Shown here: positions 17,601 to 26,195 of the stretch, one piece after another | Position numbering within the stretch: the first letter of the stretch is position 1 | Layout: the number at the start of each line of letters is the position of its first letter | NCBI GenBank assembly: GCA_034003625.1 | Contig: JAVEYG010000007.1 | Span: 65,129 to 129,128, forward strand | Length of the DNA stretch: 64,000 nucleotides | Origin: GWE2-42-39 sp034003625 | GTDB lineage: Bacteria; Bacteroidota; Bacteroidia; Bacteroidales; Prolixibacteraceae | Direction of reading: 5' to 3' | Notes under the pieces: model-generated | Told to the model about the DNA's origin: nothing | Database searches by the model: none | Seen by the model: only the letters and a program-made list of their open reading frames with translations | Made by a program: the position numbers and the translations under genes

Positions 17601-17952
17601 ACTCGAACGATGGACCCAGGAACGTTACGAAAAAGGATTGCCCATTAATTTTCCGAGGCTTGGGCTCAATCCTGTTGGGAATAAGCACAATTATCAGAGT
17701 TCTACTTACTGGACACGGGATGCAGATTATGTACGCCTGAAAAACCTCGAGATCGGTTATACGTTCAGCAAAGGGATATTAAGAAAGTTAGGACTTGAAA
17801 GCGTCCGGGTGTATGTTAACGGACACAATCTTTACACTTGGTCGGATGTAACCGACTTTGACCCGGAGTCTTTACGTGATCCGGATACCGGCGATCTGTT
17901 TAATTATCCGCAGCAAAAGGTATATAACCTGGGCTTAAATGTAAAGTTTTAA
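14692..17952 (+). CDS. SusC/RagA-type TonB-linked outer-membrane transporter (SusC2)
   Basis: 1086 residues. A long basic N-region leads into the signal helix (LIMKLVVLLLFAGEITVFG). A carboxypeptidase-regulatory-like domain (about 82-160, GIVTDKIGAPVPGVTVVVKG), the TonB-box region (EEVVAVGYGVQKKASVTAAIS), the plug (about 175-290) and the barrel ending YNLGLNVKF follow. There is no STN domain, so unlike SusC1 it should not signal to FecR. SusD2 follows after 11 bases. It resembles SusC3 in the plug and early barrel (LPSFLGSYDYARLYNEA versus LPEPLGSYDYARLYNEA), which points to an old duplication. Confidence 0.95.
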   Translation: MKKKCIRGSGFDACFRRMFLIMKLVVLLLFAGEITVFGTVYPQSAKQDAELKSISSKEMSGQGGVPFLTPEQQFSVQPKKDLSGIVTDKIGAPVPGVTVVVKGTTVGTITNEEGRFKLSVPADAQMLVFSFVGLKTQEFPIGNNLNFRVALEEETVGLEEVVAVGYGVQKKASVTAAISTVGTKDLVQSPQANISNMLVGRLPGLFAVQASGQPGQGQSILRIRGTGTFTGDTAPLILVDGIERPDYDDIDPNEIESLSILKDASATAVYGVRGANGVILITTRQGRKGARPEFSYSGNTAIQQPTRLPSFLGSYDYARLYNEAKKNDSYTNQSTYVPSFSEEDLELYRDHTDPIFHPDMNWMKEFFKPHSLQTQHNLNISGGAERARYFISAGYFDQEGMYRYTELNPEFSTNAKYKRYNFRSNLDFDITKRLSTNIKLAGQVENSNYPGVGARTIFWHLQRTNPLSTPGIIDNKVVTLQDQQSVLNPYRTLMQYGFFQEFRSNINSSVRINYELDFITKGLSVHGTIAYDSFYRQAITRAKELQDYLVAKDPNDPKKPVFIPQGVDRPLGFAEEMGKNRKIYAEAGIDYSNTFGVHTITGMVLYNQSKYYSPSLAFLVPNGYQGIVGRITYNLHDRYLAEFNMGYNGTENFAKGKRFGFFPAYSLSWIVSEEPLFPQNQVVTFLKIRGSYGEVGNDKISGTRFMYRPSAYAYNSYYNYYFGTVGQNYNSYKGSYEDKIGNPDLTWERAQKTNVGLEISFLKEKNITFIGDYFYEYRNNILANRGTIPVIVGANLPAYNLGRMENSGFEMELSVRGRYKNLFYWLKGNYTYAHNKVLFKDEAPKTYAYQNETGNRAGQFFGLIADGLYNTWEEINDPQRPVSMWDNNRLQPGDIRYVDVNKDGNINLDDRMPIGYTDFPEKTFGISGGLNFKGFDLSILFQGAANVSIQYAQYALWPFVLDVSSAKSVILERWTQERYEKGLPINFPRLGLNPVGNKHNYQSSTYWTRDADYVRLKNLEIGYTFSKGILRKLGLESVRVYVNGHNLYTWSDVTDFDPESLRDPDTGDLFNYPQQKVYNLGLNVKF

Positions 17953-17963
17953 AATCAGAAGTT

Positions 17964-19706
17964 ATGAAGAAAAATATAATACTATCTGCTACCTTGATTA
18001 TTTCCTTATCGGTAATATCTTGTAATGAAGATTTTCTTGAAAAACCGCCGAGTGTGGATGTAACTGAGGATATCATCTTCTCAAAAATGGCAGAAACGGA
18101 GACTTTCGTTGCAGGAACATACAAGCTCAGCATTCCTTACGGATACCCGGCTGATTACGGGGCACAGCACGGCATTAATCAACGTGTATACGGCGGTATT
18201 CTCGCTGGTATTTGCGATGAAGCTGAAATGGGGAATGGGTGGACAAGCGCTCATGACTGGAACAACGGTGCAATTACCCCAAATGCCATTATGAGTGAAG
18301 AAGATGACCGTTTTGAACAGCGCTGGCGGGCCGTCCGCAGGTGCAATATCCTGATGGAACGAGTTGGTACCGTTCCTGACGCTACTGAAGAATACAAAAA
18401 CCAAGTCAAAGGAGAAGCACATTTTATCCGGGCATTGTTGTACTTTGAAACGGTAAAACGGTACGGTGGCATTCCAATATTGTCAAGCCGGTTAAATCCC
18501 GGTGATGAACTCCTTTTACCGCGCCGGTCATTAAAAGCATGTATCGACTTTATTGTTGACGATTGCGATATGGCGATTAGCCTGTTGCCGGCGACCCAGC
18601 CTTCCAACATGAGAGGGCGCGCCCATAAGGGTGCGGCGCTCGCGCTCAAAGCAAGAACGCTTCTGTATGCTGCCAGTCCATTGTTTAACAGTGCTACGCC
18701 TTATCTTGATTTCAGTGGGAACGACAGCCTGATCTGTTACGGAAATTATGACAAGAACCGGTGGCAACTGGCTGCTGATGCGGCAAAGGCAACACTTGAC
18801 TGGGCATCGTCAAACGGGTGTAGCCTGGTCGATGGGTACGGCATAGATCGAAATTATTTAATGGTCACCGAAGAACAGGATAATAAAGAAATCATACTTG
18901 CCAATAAAGCGTTCGCAGGTATCGGACAATGGGATAACAATACCTACGGCATTATCACCCCAAAGTTTGCGAGAGGGTGGTCGAATGGCGGTGTCAGTGT
19001 TCCGCTCAATTTTATTAAATTCTATGAAAAGAAAGACGGTACAAAACAGGATTGGAAGCTGGAAGGTGGAAACAACCTGCTCCAGATGTATGCAGAACTT
19101 GATCCGCGCTTTAAACAGACAATTGCCTATCATAAGTCGCCATGGAACCAGCACATTGGGATACTTAATATGGTTGATGGGAGCGTACACCGTAATTTCT
19201 GCCCCGGGTCACATTGGATGCATAAAACGATCCCCACCGACCTGCTTTGGGATGCCATTATCATGAACTGGATTGTGTTCCGGTTAGGCGAAGTTTACCT
19301 GAATTATGCCGAAGCCCTCAACGAAGCAGGGACCGGGCCTGATCCCAAAGCCTATGACGCAGTGAACCTAATCCGCGCCCGTTCGGGAATGCCCCCTTTG
19401 CCATCCGGGCTTGATCAGGCACAATTCAGGGATCGGCTAAGAAACGAAAGAGCTGTTGAACTTTCTTTTGAAGAACATCGGTTTTGGGATATCCGTCGAT
19501 GGAAAATTGCAGGCCAGGACGGCATTATGAAAGGCGATTTTTATGGTCTGTCAATCACACCTGTCGGAGAGGGAAGTTCAGAATTCAAGTATCTGCCAAC
19601 CGTATTTGAAACCCGGGTCTGGTACGATAAGATGTACCTCCATCCCTTCCCGATCGGAGAAATATACAAGGGGTATCTGGTACAGAATCCCGGATGGCAG
19701 GAATAA
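17964..19706 (+). CDS. SusD/RagB-family glycan-binding lipoprotein (SusD2)
   Basis: 580 residues with a lipobox VISC (Cys20). SusD hallmarks are seen in order: AHFIRALLYFETVKRYGGIPI, GAALALKARTLLYAASPLFN, FRLGEVYLNYAEALNEAG, LRNERAVELSFEEHRFWDIRRW and the C-terminal MYLHPFPIGEIYKGYLVQNPGW. It is the surface partner of SusC2 and is translated with it. Its closest relative in the window is SusD3, which shares the same motif strings, and both differ from SusD1. Confidence 0.95.
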   Translation: MKKNIILSATLIISLSVISCNEDFLEKPPSVDVTEDIIFSKMAETETFVAGTYKLSIPYGYPADYGAQHGINQRVYGGILAGICDEAEMGNGWTSAHDWNNGAITPNAIMSEEDDRFEQRWRAVRRCNILMERVGTVPDATEEYKNQVKGEAHFIRALLYFETVKRYGGIPILSSRLNPGDELLLPRRSLKACIDFIVDDCDMAISLLPATQPSNMRGRAHKGAALALKARTLLYAASPLFNSATPYLDFSGNDSLICYGNYDKNRWQLAADAAKATLDWASSNGCSLVDGYGIDRNYLMVTEEQDNKEIILANKAFAGIGQWDNNTYGIITPKFARGWSNGGVSVPLNFIKFYEKKDGTKQDWKLEGGNNLLQMYAELDPRFKQTIAYHKSPWNQHIGILNMVDGSVHRNFCPGSHWMHKTIPTDLLWDAIIMNWIVFRLGEVYLNYAEALNEAGTGPDPKAYDAVNLIRARSGMPPLPSGLDQAQFRDRLRNERAVELSFEEHRFWDIRRWKIAGQDGIMKGDFYGLSITPVGEGSSEFKYLPTVFETRVWYDKMYLHPFPIGEIYKGYLVQNPGWQE

Positions 19707-19756
19707 TTGTCTGAAACAGATATGGAATTACATGGAATCTTAAAATCATTTAATAC

Positions 19757-22588
19757 ATGCATAAGATGAAACAACTTTTATATAAATTTTTCCGATTCTG
19801 TCCGGTTTTGTTATTACTGATGTTCTTTGTTGCGGGCAACAGCTTATCTGGACAGGAAACGCTAAATAAAGACGAATTACTACCAACAGCAAATGATTCA
19901 TCCGCCGTTCCGGTTGCCTATAGCAGTTTCCCTCAATGGAAGATAACAGGAGCGATCAGTTCAGTGGGAGGCGATGGGTTGCGCCAAACCACCTCTTCCT
20001 CACTGGCCAATGCGCTTTTTGCCAGGATACCCGGTCTTACCGCAGTACAGGGTTCAGGCGAGCCTGGTTATGATTCGCCTACTTTATTTGTAAGGGGATT
20101 GAGCTCGTACAGACAAAACAGGATGATCATCGTTGTTGACGGCTTTGAAAGTTCTTTTGAGCAACTGGTACCTGAAGAAATCGAATCGGTCTCTGTGCTT
20201 AAAGATGCTGCTGCAACCGCTCTGTATGGTATACGGGGAGCAAATGGAATATTGTTGGTGACGACAAAAAAAGGAATCAATAGTGCCCCCCAGATTACGT
20301 TCAGGGCACAAACGGGAATACAGAAGCCGGTTCGGCTCCCGGAACCGCTTGGCTCATATGATTATGCACGGCTTTACAACGAGGCCTTAGCCAATGAAGG
20401 TAAACCAGCGCGTTACTCCGCCGCCGCCCTGGGCGCTTACCAATCGAATAACGATCCCTATTTTCATCCCAATGTAAACTGGTATGATCAAATATTGCGC
20501 CCATCAGCCCCCATTTCAAATTATGATTTGAATTTCAGAGGTGGTAGTGAAAATGTGAAATATTTTGTTCTACTTAATGTGTTTCAAAGCGACGGACTAT
20601 ACGCACATACCGATCCGAAACGGAAAGAAAATTCAAATGCCCATTACATGAAATATAACTTCCGTTCGAATGTGGATGTTGACATCACTGATAACCTGAT
20701 GGCATCCCTCTATCTGGGGGGTCGGGTAGAAGACCGTACCTCGCCCGGAGGAATAGGGAGTTTTGAACTCTTCGACAAATACCTTTTAACCCCTCCGAAT
20801 GCCTTCCCCGTTTACAATCCTGACGGCACATACGGAGGAAATGCCATCTATAAGAATCCTTTGGCGATGGTGCTGGGCACAGGGTTATATAATGACCATA
20901 ACCGAAATCTGCAAGCGGTTTTCCGTTTAAATTATAAACTGGACAGTTTCCTCCCAGGGCTGAGCGTAAACGGGGCTGTCGCATTCTCTAATTATTTCTC
21001 AGGAATTTCGCGTAAGGATAAAACTTTTGCCATGTATGAAATTTCGAAGGCTGGAAATGACACTATTTATCAACAGATCGGACAGGATACCCCGCTTTCG
21101 GGAGCAGAAGGGTACCGTGAGCAATGGAGAAGGGCCAATACCCGGTTGGGCGTGAATTATTCCCGATCCTTCGGACATCACGATCTCGATGTCATGGGAA
21201 TGTTTCTGAGAGACCAATACGTGATTGGTGGGAACAATGTACCATTTGCCTATGAAAATCTTGCTGGTAGCGTGAATTACGCTTTCAGGAAAAAATATGT
21301 TGCCCAGGTATCGCTGAGCTATAGCGGATCGGATAACTTCCCTAAAAGCAAAAAGCATGGTCTTTTCTATGCGTTTTCCGCCGGCTGGATTGTTTCCAAT
21401 GAGACCTTTGTACGGGAATCTGACTGGCTGACTTACCTGAAAATTAAAGCTTCTTACGGTAAGACCGGAAATGACCAGGTTGGAGGACAACGTTTCATGT
21501 ACGATCAATATTTTTACCAGGAAGGAGGGTATTACTTCGGTACGGGAAACAGCTTTTACAATGGTTATACCGAAGGAAGCCTGGCAAACAAAAATGTCAC
21601 CTGGGAAAAACGGAGAATGGTTAATCTTGGAATTGAGTCAACCATTTTTAAGAGAGTGAATGTGAACCTTGATATTTTTAATGAAAAAAGATTTGATATA
21701 CTTGCTGAACCGTATGGTACCATTCCTGATTTCCTTGGGGTAGGCTTGCCCGCGTTAAACGAAGGCAAGGTTGAAAACCAGGGATTTGAATTGCAGGTTC
21801 AATACCGCTCTCCACAGGAACGTGATTTCAGATATTTTATTGGAGGATCTGCCTGGTATGCAAGAAATAAGATCCTTTACATGTCGGAACCGGTACAGCC
21901 TTATGGATATCTGAAACGGACCGGCAGGTCGATCGGACAACCGTTTGGCCTGGTCGCTGACGGATTTTACCAGGAAGCAGATTTTGACGCATCGGGGAAT
22001 TTAAAAAGCGGACTGCCTGTGCCTCAGTTTGGACCGGTACAACCCGGAGACCTGAAATACAAGAACCAAAATGGAGATAATGTCATTGATGTATATGATT
22101 ATCAGCCTATAGGTAAACCAGCAATCCCGGAATGGACTTTTGGTCTGGAGACTGGCTTTGAATTCAAAGGTTTCGATTTTTCTGCTTTCGTTCAGGCCGT
22201 GACCAACCGCACCGCGTTCTTGCAGGGTTCAAACGTCTGGGCTTTCCAGAACAACGCAGGGATAACAACTTTCGCGTTGAACCGTTGGACCCCGCAAACA
22301 GCCGCTACAGCAGATTATCCAAGATTGTCGTCCACAACCAATGTGCATAATTATCAGCTTTCAGATTTTTGGCAGCGCGATGGAAGTTTCCTTCGTTTGA
22401 GGACAATTGAATTGGGATATACCCTTCCTCAGGAAATGATCAGGTTTGCAAAATTAAAAGATGTCAGGATATATGTCAATGGCAACAACCTGTTAACCTT
22501 CGATCATGTTAAGATTTCCGATCCGGAAACAATGACAGGATACCCTGCCATGAAATCCGTGCATGTGGGTGTGATCGTTAAACTTTAA
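19757..22588 (+). CDS. Short SusC-type TonB-linked transporter lacking the regulatory-like domain (SusC3)
   Basis: 943 residues. A signal peptide (LLLLMFFVAGNSLSG) is followed by a short linker and then directly by the plug (about 65-175: LANALFARIPGLTAVQGSG, VRGLSSYRQNRMIIVVDGF, VSVLKDAAATALYGIRGANG) and the barrel. The carboxypeptidase-regulatory-like domain found in SusC1 and SusC2 is missing, and so is an obvious TonB box. The frame shows no sign of breakage, so the loss is either an adaptation or a founder deletion. The barrel end is VHVGVIVKL. SusD3 follows after 24 bases. Confidence 0.92.
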   Translation: MHKMKQLLYKFFRFCPVLLLLMFFVAGNSLSGQETLNKDELLPTANDSSAVPVAYSSFPQWKITGAISSVGGDGLRQTTSSSLANALFARIPGLTAVQGSGEPGYDSPTLFVRGLSSYRQNRMIIVVDGFESSFEQLVPEEIESVSVLKDAAATALYGIRGANGILLVTTKKGINSAPQITFRAQTGIQKPVRLPEPLGSYDYARLYNEALANEGKPARYSAAALGAYQSNNDPYFHPNVNWYDQILRPSAPISNYDLNFRGGSENVKYFVLLNVFQSDGLYAHTDPKRKENSNAHYMKYNFRSNVDVDITDNLMASLYLGGRVEDRTSPGGIGSFELFDKYLLTPPNAFPVYNPDGTYGGNAIYKNPLAMVLGTGLYNDHNRNLQAVFRLNYKLDSFLPGLSVNGAVAFSNYFSGISRKDKTFAMYEISKAGNDTIYQQIGQDTPLSGAEGYREQWRRANTRLGVNYSRSFGHHDLDVMGMFLRDQYVIGGNNVPFAYENLAGSVNYAFRKKYVAQVSLSYSGSDNFPKSKKHGLFYAFSAGWIVSNETFVRESDWLTYLKIKASYGKTGNDQVGGQRFMYDQYFYQEGGYYFGTGNSFYNGYTEGSLANKNVTWEKRRMVNLGIESTIFKRVNVNLDIFNEKRFDILAEPYGTIPDFLGVGLPALNEGKVENQGFELQVQYRSPQERDFRYFIGGSAWYARNKILYMSEPVQPYGYLKRTGRSIGQPFGLVADGFYQEADFDASGNLKSGLPVPQFGPVQPGDLKYKNQNGDNVIDVYDYQPIGKPAIPEWTFGLETGFEFKGFDFSAFVQAVTNRTAFLQGSNVWAFQNNAGITTFALNRWTPQTAATADYPRLSSTTNVHNYQLSDFWQRDGSFLRLRTIELGYTLPQEMIRFAKLKDVRIYVNGNNLLTFDHVKISDPETMTGYPAMKSVHVGVIVKL

Positions 22589-22612
22589 TGAACTCATGAA
22601 AAAAATTAAGTT

Positions 22613-24331
22613 ATGAAAGTTAAAATACAAGTCATAATAACTGCCCTGCTTTTTGCAACCTTTCTAAGCAGCTGCAATGATGATTTTTTAGACAGGCAGA
22701 TCGATTCGCGGCTTTCAAAAGACAGGGTATTCAAATCGTATGATTATGTCAGTCAGTTCCTGGTTGGAACATATGCCTGGCTGCCTGAAGGGTTTATGCG
22801 TATTGGCACGGTTACCAGTCTTTCCTCAGATCCGGTCACAGAAAATGCCATGTTAGCATCAGCATCTGATGAGGCCGAACATACCTGGGAAGGCGCCGCA
22901 ATCCAGAAATTTAACAATGGAAGTTGGAGCCCTTATTCCAATCCTGAAGATCAGTGGGATTTTTTCTACACGGGCATACGCCGGGTTAACCTCTTTCTGG
23001 AAAATATCGATCAGGTAAACCTTGATGATTACAGGCTGAACCCGTTGCCCAACCAGCAAACGGAATACCAGAACCGGAAAACCGACCTGAAACGGTGGAA
23101 ATACGAAGCCCGGTTCCTGAGGGCCTATTTTTACTTTGAACTGGTCAAACGCTACGGCGGAGTCCCTGTGATCCGCGAAACATTGTCGCTGGATGATGAT
23201 TTAAGCCTGGTCAAGCGAAACACGATAGAGGAATGCATCAGTTTTATCGTCGAAGAATGTGACTCGGCTGCAGCAGGATTGAATATTTTTCCGGGAAGAA
23301 TTTCGACCGATAATCAAGCCAGCGGGCGTGCTACTAAAGGCGCTGCCCTTGCCTTGAAAAGCCGTGTGCTGCTATATGCTGCCAGCCCACTCTTTCTGGA
23401 TCCATTGGCTACAGATAGTTCCAAACCAACCAATCAGGGGAAATGGCAAAAAGCAGCCGCAGCTGCAAAAGCGGTCATTGACCTTGGGGCATATTCCCTG
23501 GAAACCTATGCCAAAGCATTCAATAACATCGGAAGTAAAGAACTTATACTTCCCCGTAGGTATGGAAGCGCGAATGATATTGAACAGGCAAATTATCCAA
23601 TCGGATATGAAAAAGGAAAAAGCGGGACCACCCCATCTCAAAATCTCGTCGACTCCTACGAAATGGCAAATGGCAAACCCATTCATGATCCCGAATCGGG
23701 ATATGATCCGCAAAACCCTTATGGCAACCGGGACCCACGTCTGTTGCAGACAATCATAGTCAATAACTCAACGTGGAACAAACGTCCTGTTGAGTTATGG
23801 AATGGCGGACGGGATGGAAAAGGAAAAGACCAGGCCTCAAAAACGGGTTACTACCTCAAAAAATACGTAGTGGAAAACGTAGACCTTTTACAGGATAAAA
23901 CGGCGGTTCATACCTGGGTACTGTTCCGGCTGGCCGAAATTTATCTGAATTATGCCGAAGCTCTGAATGAATACGATCCGGGGAATCCCGACATTGCCAA
24001 ATATGTGAACTTAGTCAGAAAACGCGTCGGGATGCCCGACCTCTCTGGTGGTTTGTCTCAGGCAGAGATGCGCGAAAAGATACAGAACGAACGACGCGTT
24101 GAACTGGCCTTTGAAGACCACCGCTTCTGGGATGTCAGAAGATGGAAAATTGCACCTGAAACACTCGGCGCTCCCATAATGGGAATGGATATCACCAAAC
24201 TTGACGCAGAGCACTTTCAGTATCAGAAAGTGCAGGTCGAAAACAGGGTATTTATGCCGAAAATGTATTGGTATCCTATTCCTCAGAATGAACTGATTAA
24301 AACAGATTGGAATCAAAATCCCGGGTGGTAA
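22613..24331 (+). CDS. SusD/RagB-family glycan-binding lipoprotein (SusD3)
   Basis: 572 residues with a lipobox LSSC (Cys21). Motifs in order: YEARFLRAYFYFELVKRYGG, RATKGAALALKSRVLLYAASP, LFRLAEIYLNYAEALNEYD, IQNERRVELAFEDHRFWDVRRW, and a C-terminal KMYWYPIPQNELIKTDWNQNPGW. It is the surface lid of SusC3. It is the last gene before a strong hairpin terminator, so the SusCD block and the following enzyme genes are at least partly separate transcripts. Confidence 0.95.
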   Translation: MKVKIQVIITALLFATFLSSCNDDFLDRQIDSRLSKDRVFKSYDYVSQFLVGTYAWLPEGFMRIGTVTSLSSDPVTENAMLASASDEAEHTWEGAAIQKFNNGSWSPYSNPEDQWDFFYTGIRRVNLFLENIDQVNLDDYRLNPLPNQQTEYQNRKTDLKRWKYEARFLRAYFYFELVKRYGGVPVIRETLSLDDDLSLVKRNTIEECISFIVEECDSAAAGLNIFPGRISTDNQASGRATKGAALALKSRVLLYAASPLFLDPLATDSSKPTNQGKWQKAAAAAKAVIDLGAYSLETYAKAFNNIGSKELILPRRYGSANDIEQANYPIGYEKGKSGTTPSQNLVDSYEMANGKPIHDPESGYDPQNPYGNRDPRLLQTIIVNNSTWNKRPVELWNGGRDGKGKDQASKTGYYLKKYVVENVDLLQDKTAVHTWVLFRLAEIYLNYAEALNEYDPGNPDIAKYVNLVRKRVGMPDLSGGLSQAEMREKIQNERRVELAFEDHRFWDVRRWKIAPETLGAPIMGMDITKLDAEHFQYQKVQVENRVFMPKMYWYPIPQNELIKTDWNQNPGW

Positions 24332-24342
24332 CCTGATACTTG

Positions 24343-24389
24343 AATAAAGTGGGGAAAGAAGAAATCTTCATTCTTCCCCCCACTTTATT
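24343..24389 (+). terminator. Strong hairpin terminator after SusD3
   Basis: AATAAAGTGGGG (24343-24354) pairs with CCCCACTTTATT (24378-24389), and AGAA pairs with TTCTT inside, giving a long hairpin. The 3' arm itself is T-rich. It closes the SusCD block and precedes the pectate-lyase-like gene by about 100 bases. Confidence 0.75.
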
Positions 24390-24487
24390 GTAAATCAAAT
24401 TGTGATAATCGAAATTCATCGAGGTGGGAATGTTTTGCTTCTCACTTTCCAATTTCCTGTTTCAACAAAAACAGAAAACAGTAAAAA

Positions 24488-26194
24488 ATGAAGCCCACAA
24501 TAATTTTCGTTTTCAAAGCAATCTTCTTTTTTGCCACATTACATCCCGGGATATCCTGTGCCCGACAGCTTAAATTTGAAGACCATATTCCGGCTTTTTA
24601 CGGAGCTGAAGGGTTTGGGGCAAACACACCAGGTGGACGAGGAGGGATTATTTGCGAAGTGACCAACCTGAATGATGCGGGGACCGGAAGCCTCCGCGAA
24701 TGTCTTTCGGAAAAGCAGGGGCCGCGTATAGTTGTATTCCGGACAGGTGGAACAATAGAACTTTCTAGTCCGGTTGTTATGAGTGGGGAGGATGATTCAT
24801 TTGTTACAGTTGCCGGCCAGACAGCCCCGGGAGGTGGCATCCAGATCAAAAACCACGGTATTATTATCAAAAGTGGCGCACACGACATTGTGATCAGGTA
24901 CCTCCGCATCAGGCCGGGTAATGGAAGCGGACAAACAGAAATCGACACAGACGCAATCGAAATATGGGGTAATACCTCAACCTCAGTAAAAAATATTGTT
25001 GTGGACCATGTGTCAATGGAATGGGCAATGGATGAAAACATCAGCGTTTGGGGAAATGTATCGGATATTACCATCCAGTATTGCATCATTGCTGAAGCCA
25101 GGAAAACAGGACAAAACAATGAACATGCAAAAGGAATGCTGATCGGGGGGCCCAATGCAAAAGGCAACATTTCCATTCACCATAACCTGTTTGCCCAAAA
25201 TCCAGACAGAAGCCCGAGATCGGGAGCCCCAAACCATGTCGATTTTGTCAACAACATCATCTACAATTGGGGAAATAACAATAACACAATGTTTGGCGAC
25301 TATGAGAATCTGTATGGCTCTATGGGAACTCAAGTCAATTTGATAAATAATTTTTGGAAAAAAGGGACTGACAGTTCCCCCAACCATAACGATGTGGTGT
25401 GGGTAAAGCCAAAAACTAAAATTTATTTAAAGGGCAACCGGGGGCCTAAATGCCCGTCGGGATGTTCCGTAAATGAATGGGATATTGGTATCCGCGAAGA
25501 AGTCGGGCCATCCTGGCTACCTGCAAATGAAATCGTTTACCGTTCACCAGAGCAGTTTGAAACCCCGGCAATTACGACTTATGAAACTTCTCAGGCGATT
25601 GATTCGGTACTAAAAAAAGCCGGTGCAATCGTCCCGTCACGAGATGCTGTTGATATCAAAATTGTGAACGATGTAAAAAACGATGCCGGTTCATTGACCG
25701 ATAACAACCCTTACCCCGTACTTGCTGCCGGAACCCCGCCCATGGACACAGATGGCGACGGAATGCCCGACGAATGGGAAATGTCCAGGGGGTTAGACCC
25801 AAATGATAACTCAGACCAAAATGGAGATATAAATGGAGATGGTTACACAAATATCGAGAAATACCTGGGTGAAAGAGCCGGCGATGTAAATTCCCAACCA
25901 ATAACTTTTGCGAAGAAGGAGAAAAGGTCCCCAAAAAATAATTTCAAGGTCTTTCCCAATCCTTGTTACGGAAAATTCAGAATAGAATCAGCCTCACAGG
26001 ATTGGCAATTGAAAAATGTTGACATCGTTACCATGCGGGGACAAGTTGTGGCAAGAATAAATCCTGAAACAAAAATATTTGATGTTTCAGCGCTTTCCGA
26101 CGGGATGTATTTTATTCGGTTGGAATCGGCAGGAAAAAACACTGTCTGCCACATAAATAACATCGAACTAAATAAATTTTTAATCCGACATTAA
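24488..26194 (+). CDS. Pectate-lyase-like (PL1-type) beta-helix enzyme with T9SS sorting domain
   Basis: 568 residues. Signal peptide to about 22, then a right-handed beta-helix of the pectate lyase superfamily (about 35-380): FYGAEGFGANTPGGRGG, TVAGQTAPGGGIQIK, VVDHVSMEWAMDENISVWG and HHNLFAQNPDRSPR. A calcium-binding DxDxDG-type repeat follows (DTDGDGMPDEWEMSRGLDP and NGDINGDGYTN, about 420-460), and then a type IX secretion C-terminal domain (about 488-568: KVFPNPCYGKFRIES ... VSALSDGMYFIRLE). The enzyme should be exported through T9SS to the surface and cleave uronic-acid-containing chains by elimination. The exact polymer cannot be read from the sequence. Confidence 0.85.
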   Translation: MKPTIIFVFKAIFFFATLHPGISCARQLKFEDHIPAFYGAEGFGANTPGGRGGIICEVTNLNDAGTGSLRECLSEKQGPRIVVFRTGGTIELSSPVVMSGEDDSFVTVAGQTAPGGGIQIKNHGIIIKSGAHDIVIRYLRIRPGNGSGQTEIDTDAIEIWGNTSTSVKNIVVDHVSMEWAMDENISVWGNVSDITIQYCIIAEARKTGQNNEHAKGMLIGGPNAKGNISIHHNLFAQNPDRSPRSGAPNHVDFVNNIIYNWGNNNNTMFGDYENLYGSMGTQVNLINNFWKKGTDSSPNHNDVVWVKPKTKIYLKGNRGPKCPSGCSVNEWDIGIREEVGPSWLPANEIVYRSPEQFETPAITTYETSQAIDSVLKKAGAIVPSRDAVDIKIVNDVKNDAGSLTDNNPYPVLAAGTPPMDTDGDGMPDEWEMSRGLDPNDNSDQNGDINGDGYTNIEKYLGERAGDVNSQPITFAKKEKRSPKNNFKVFPNPCYGKFRIESASQDWQLKNVDIVTMRGQVVARINPETKIFDVSALSDGMYFIRLESAGKNTVCHINNIELNKFLIRH

Positions 26195-26195
26195 C

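Noticed and set aside
24598..25176. 192-codon minus-strand frame opposite the pectate-lyase-like gene
   Set aside because: Antisense shadow of a well-supported beta-helix enzyme.
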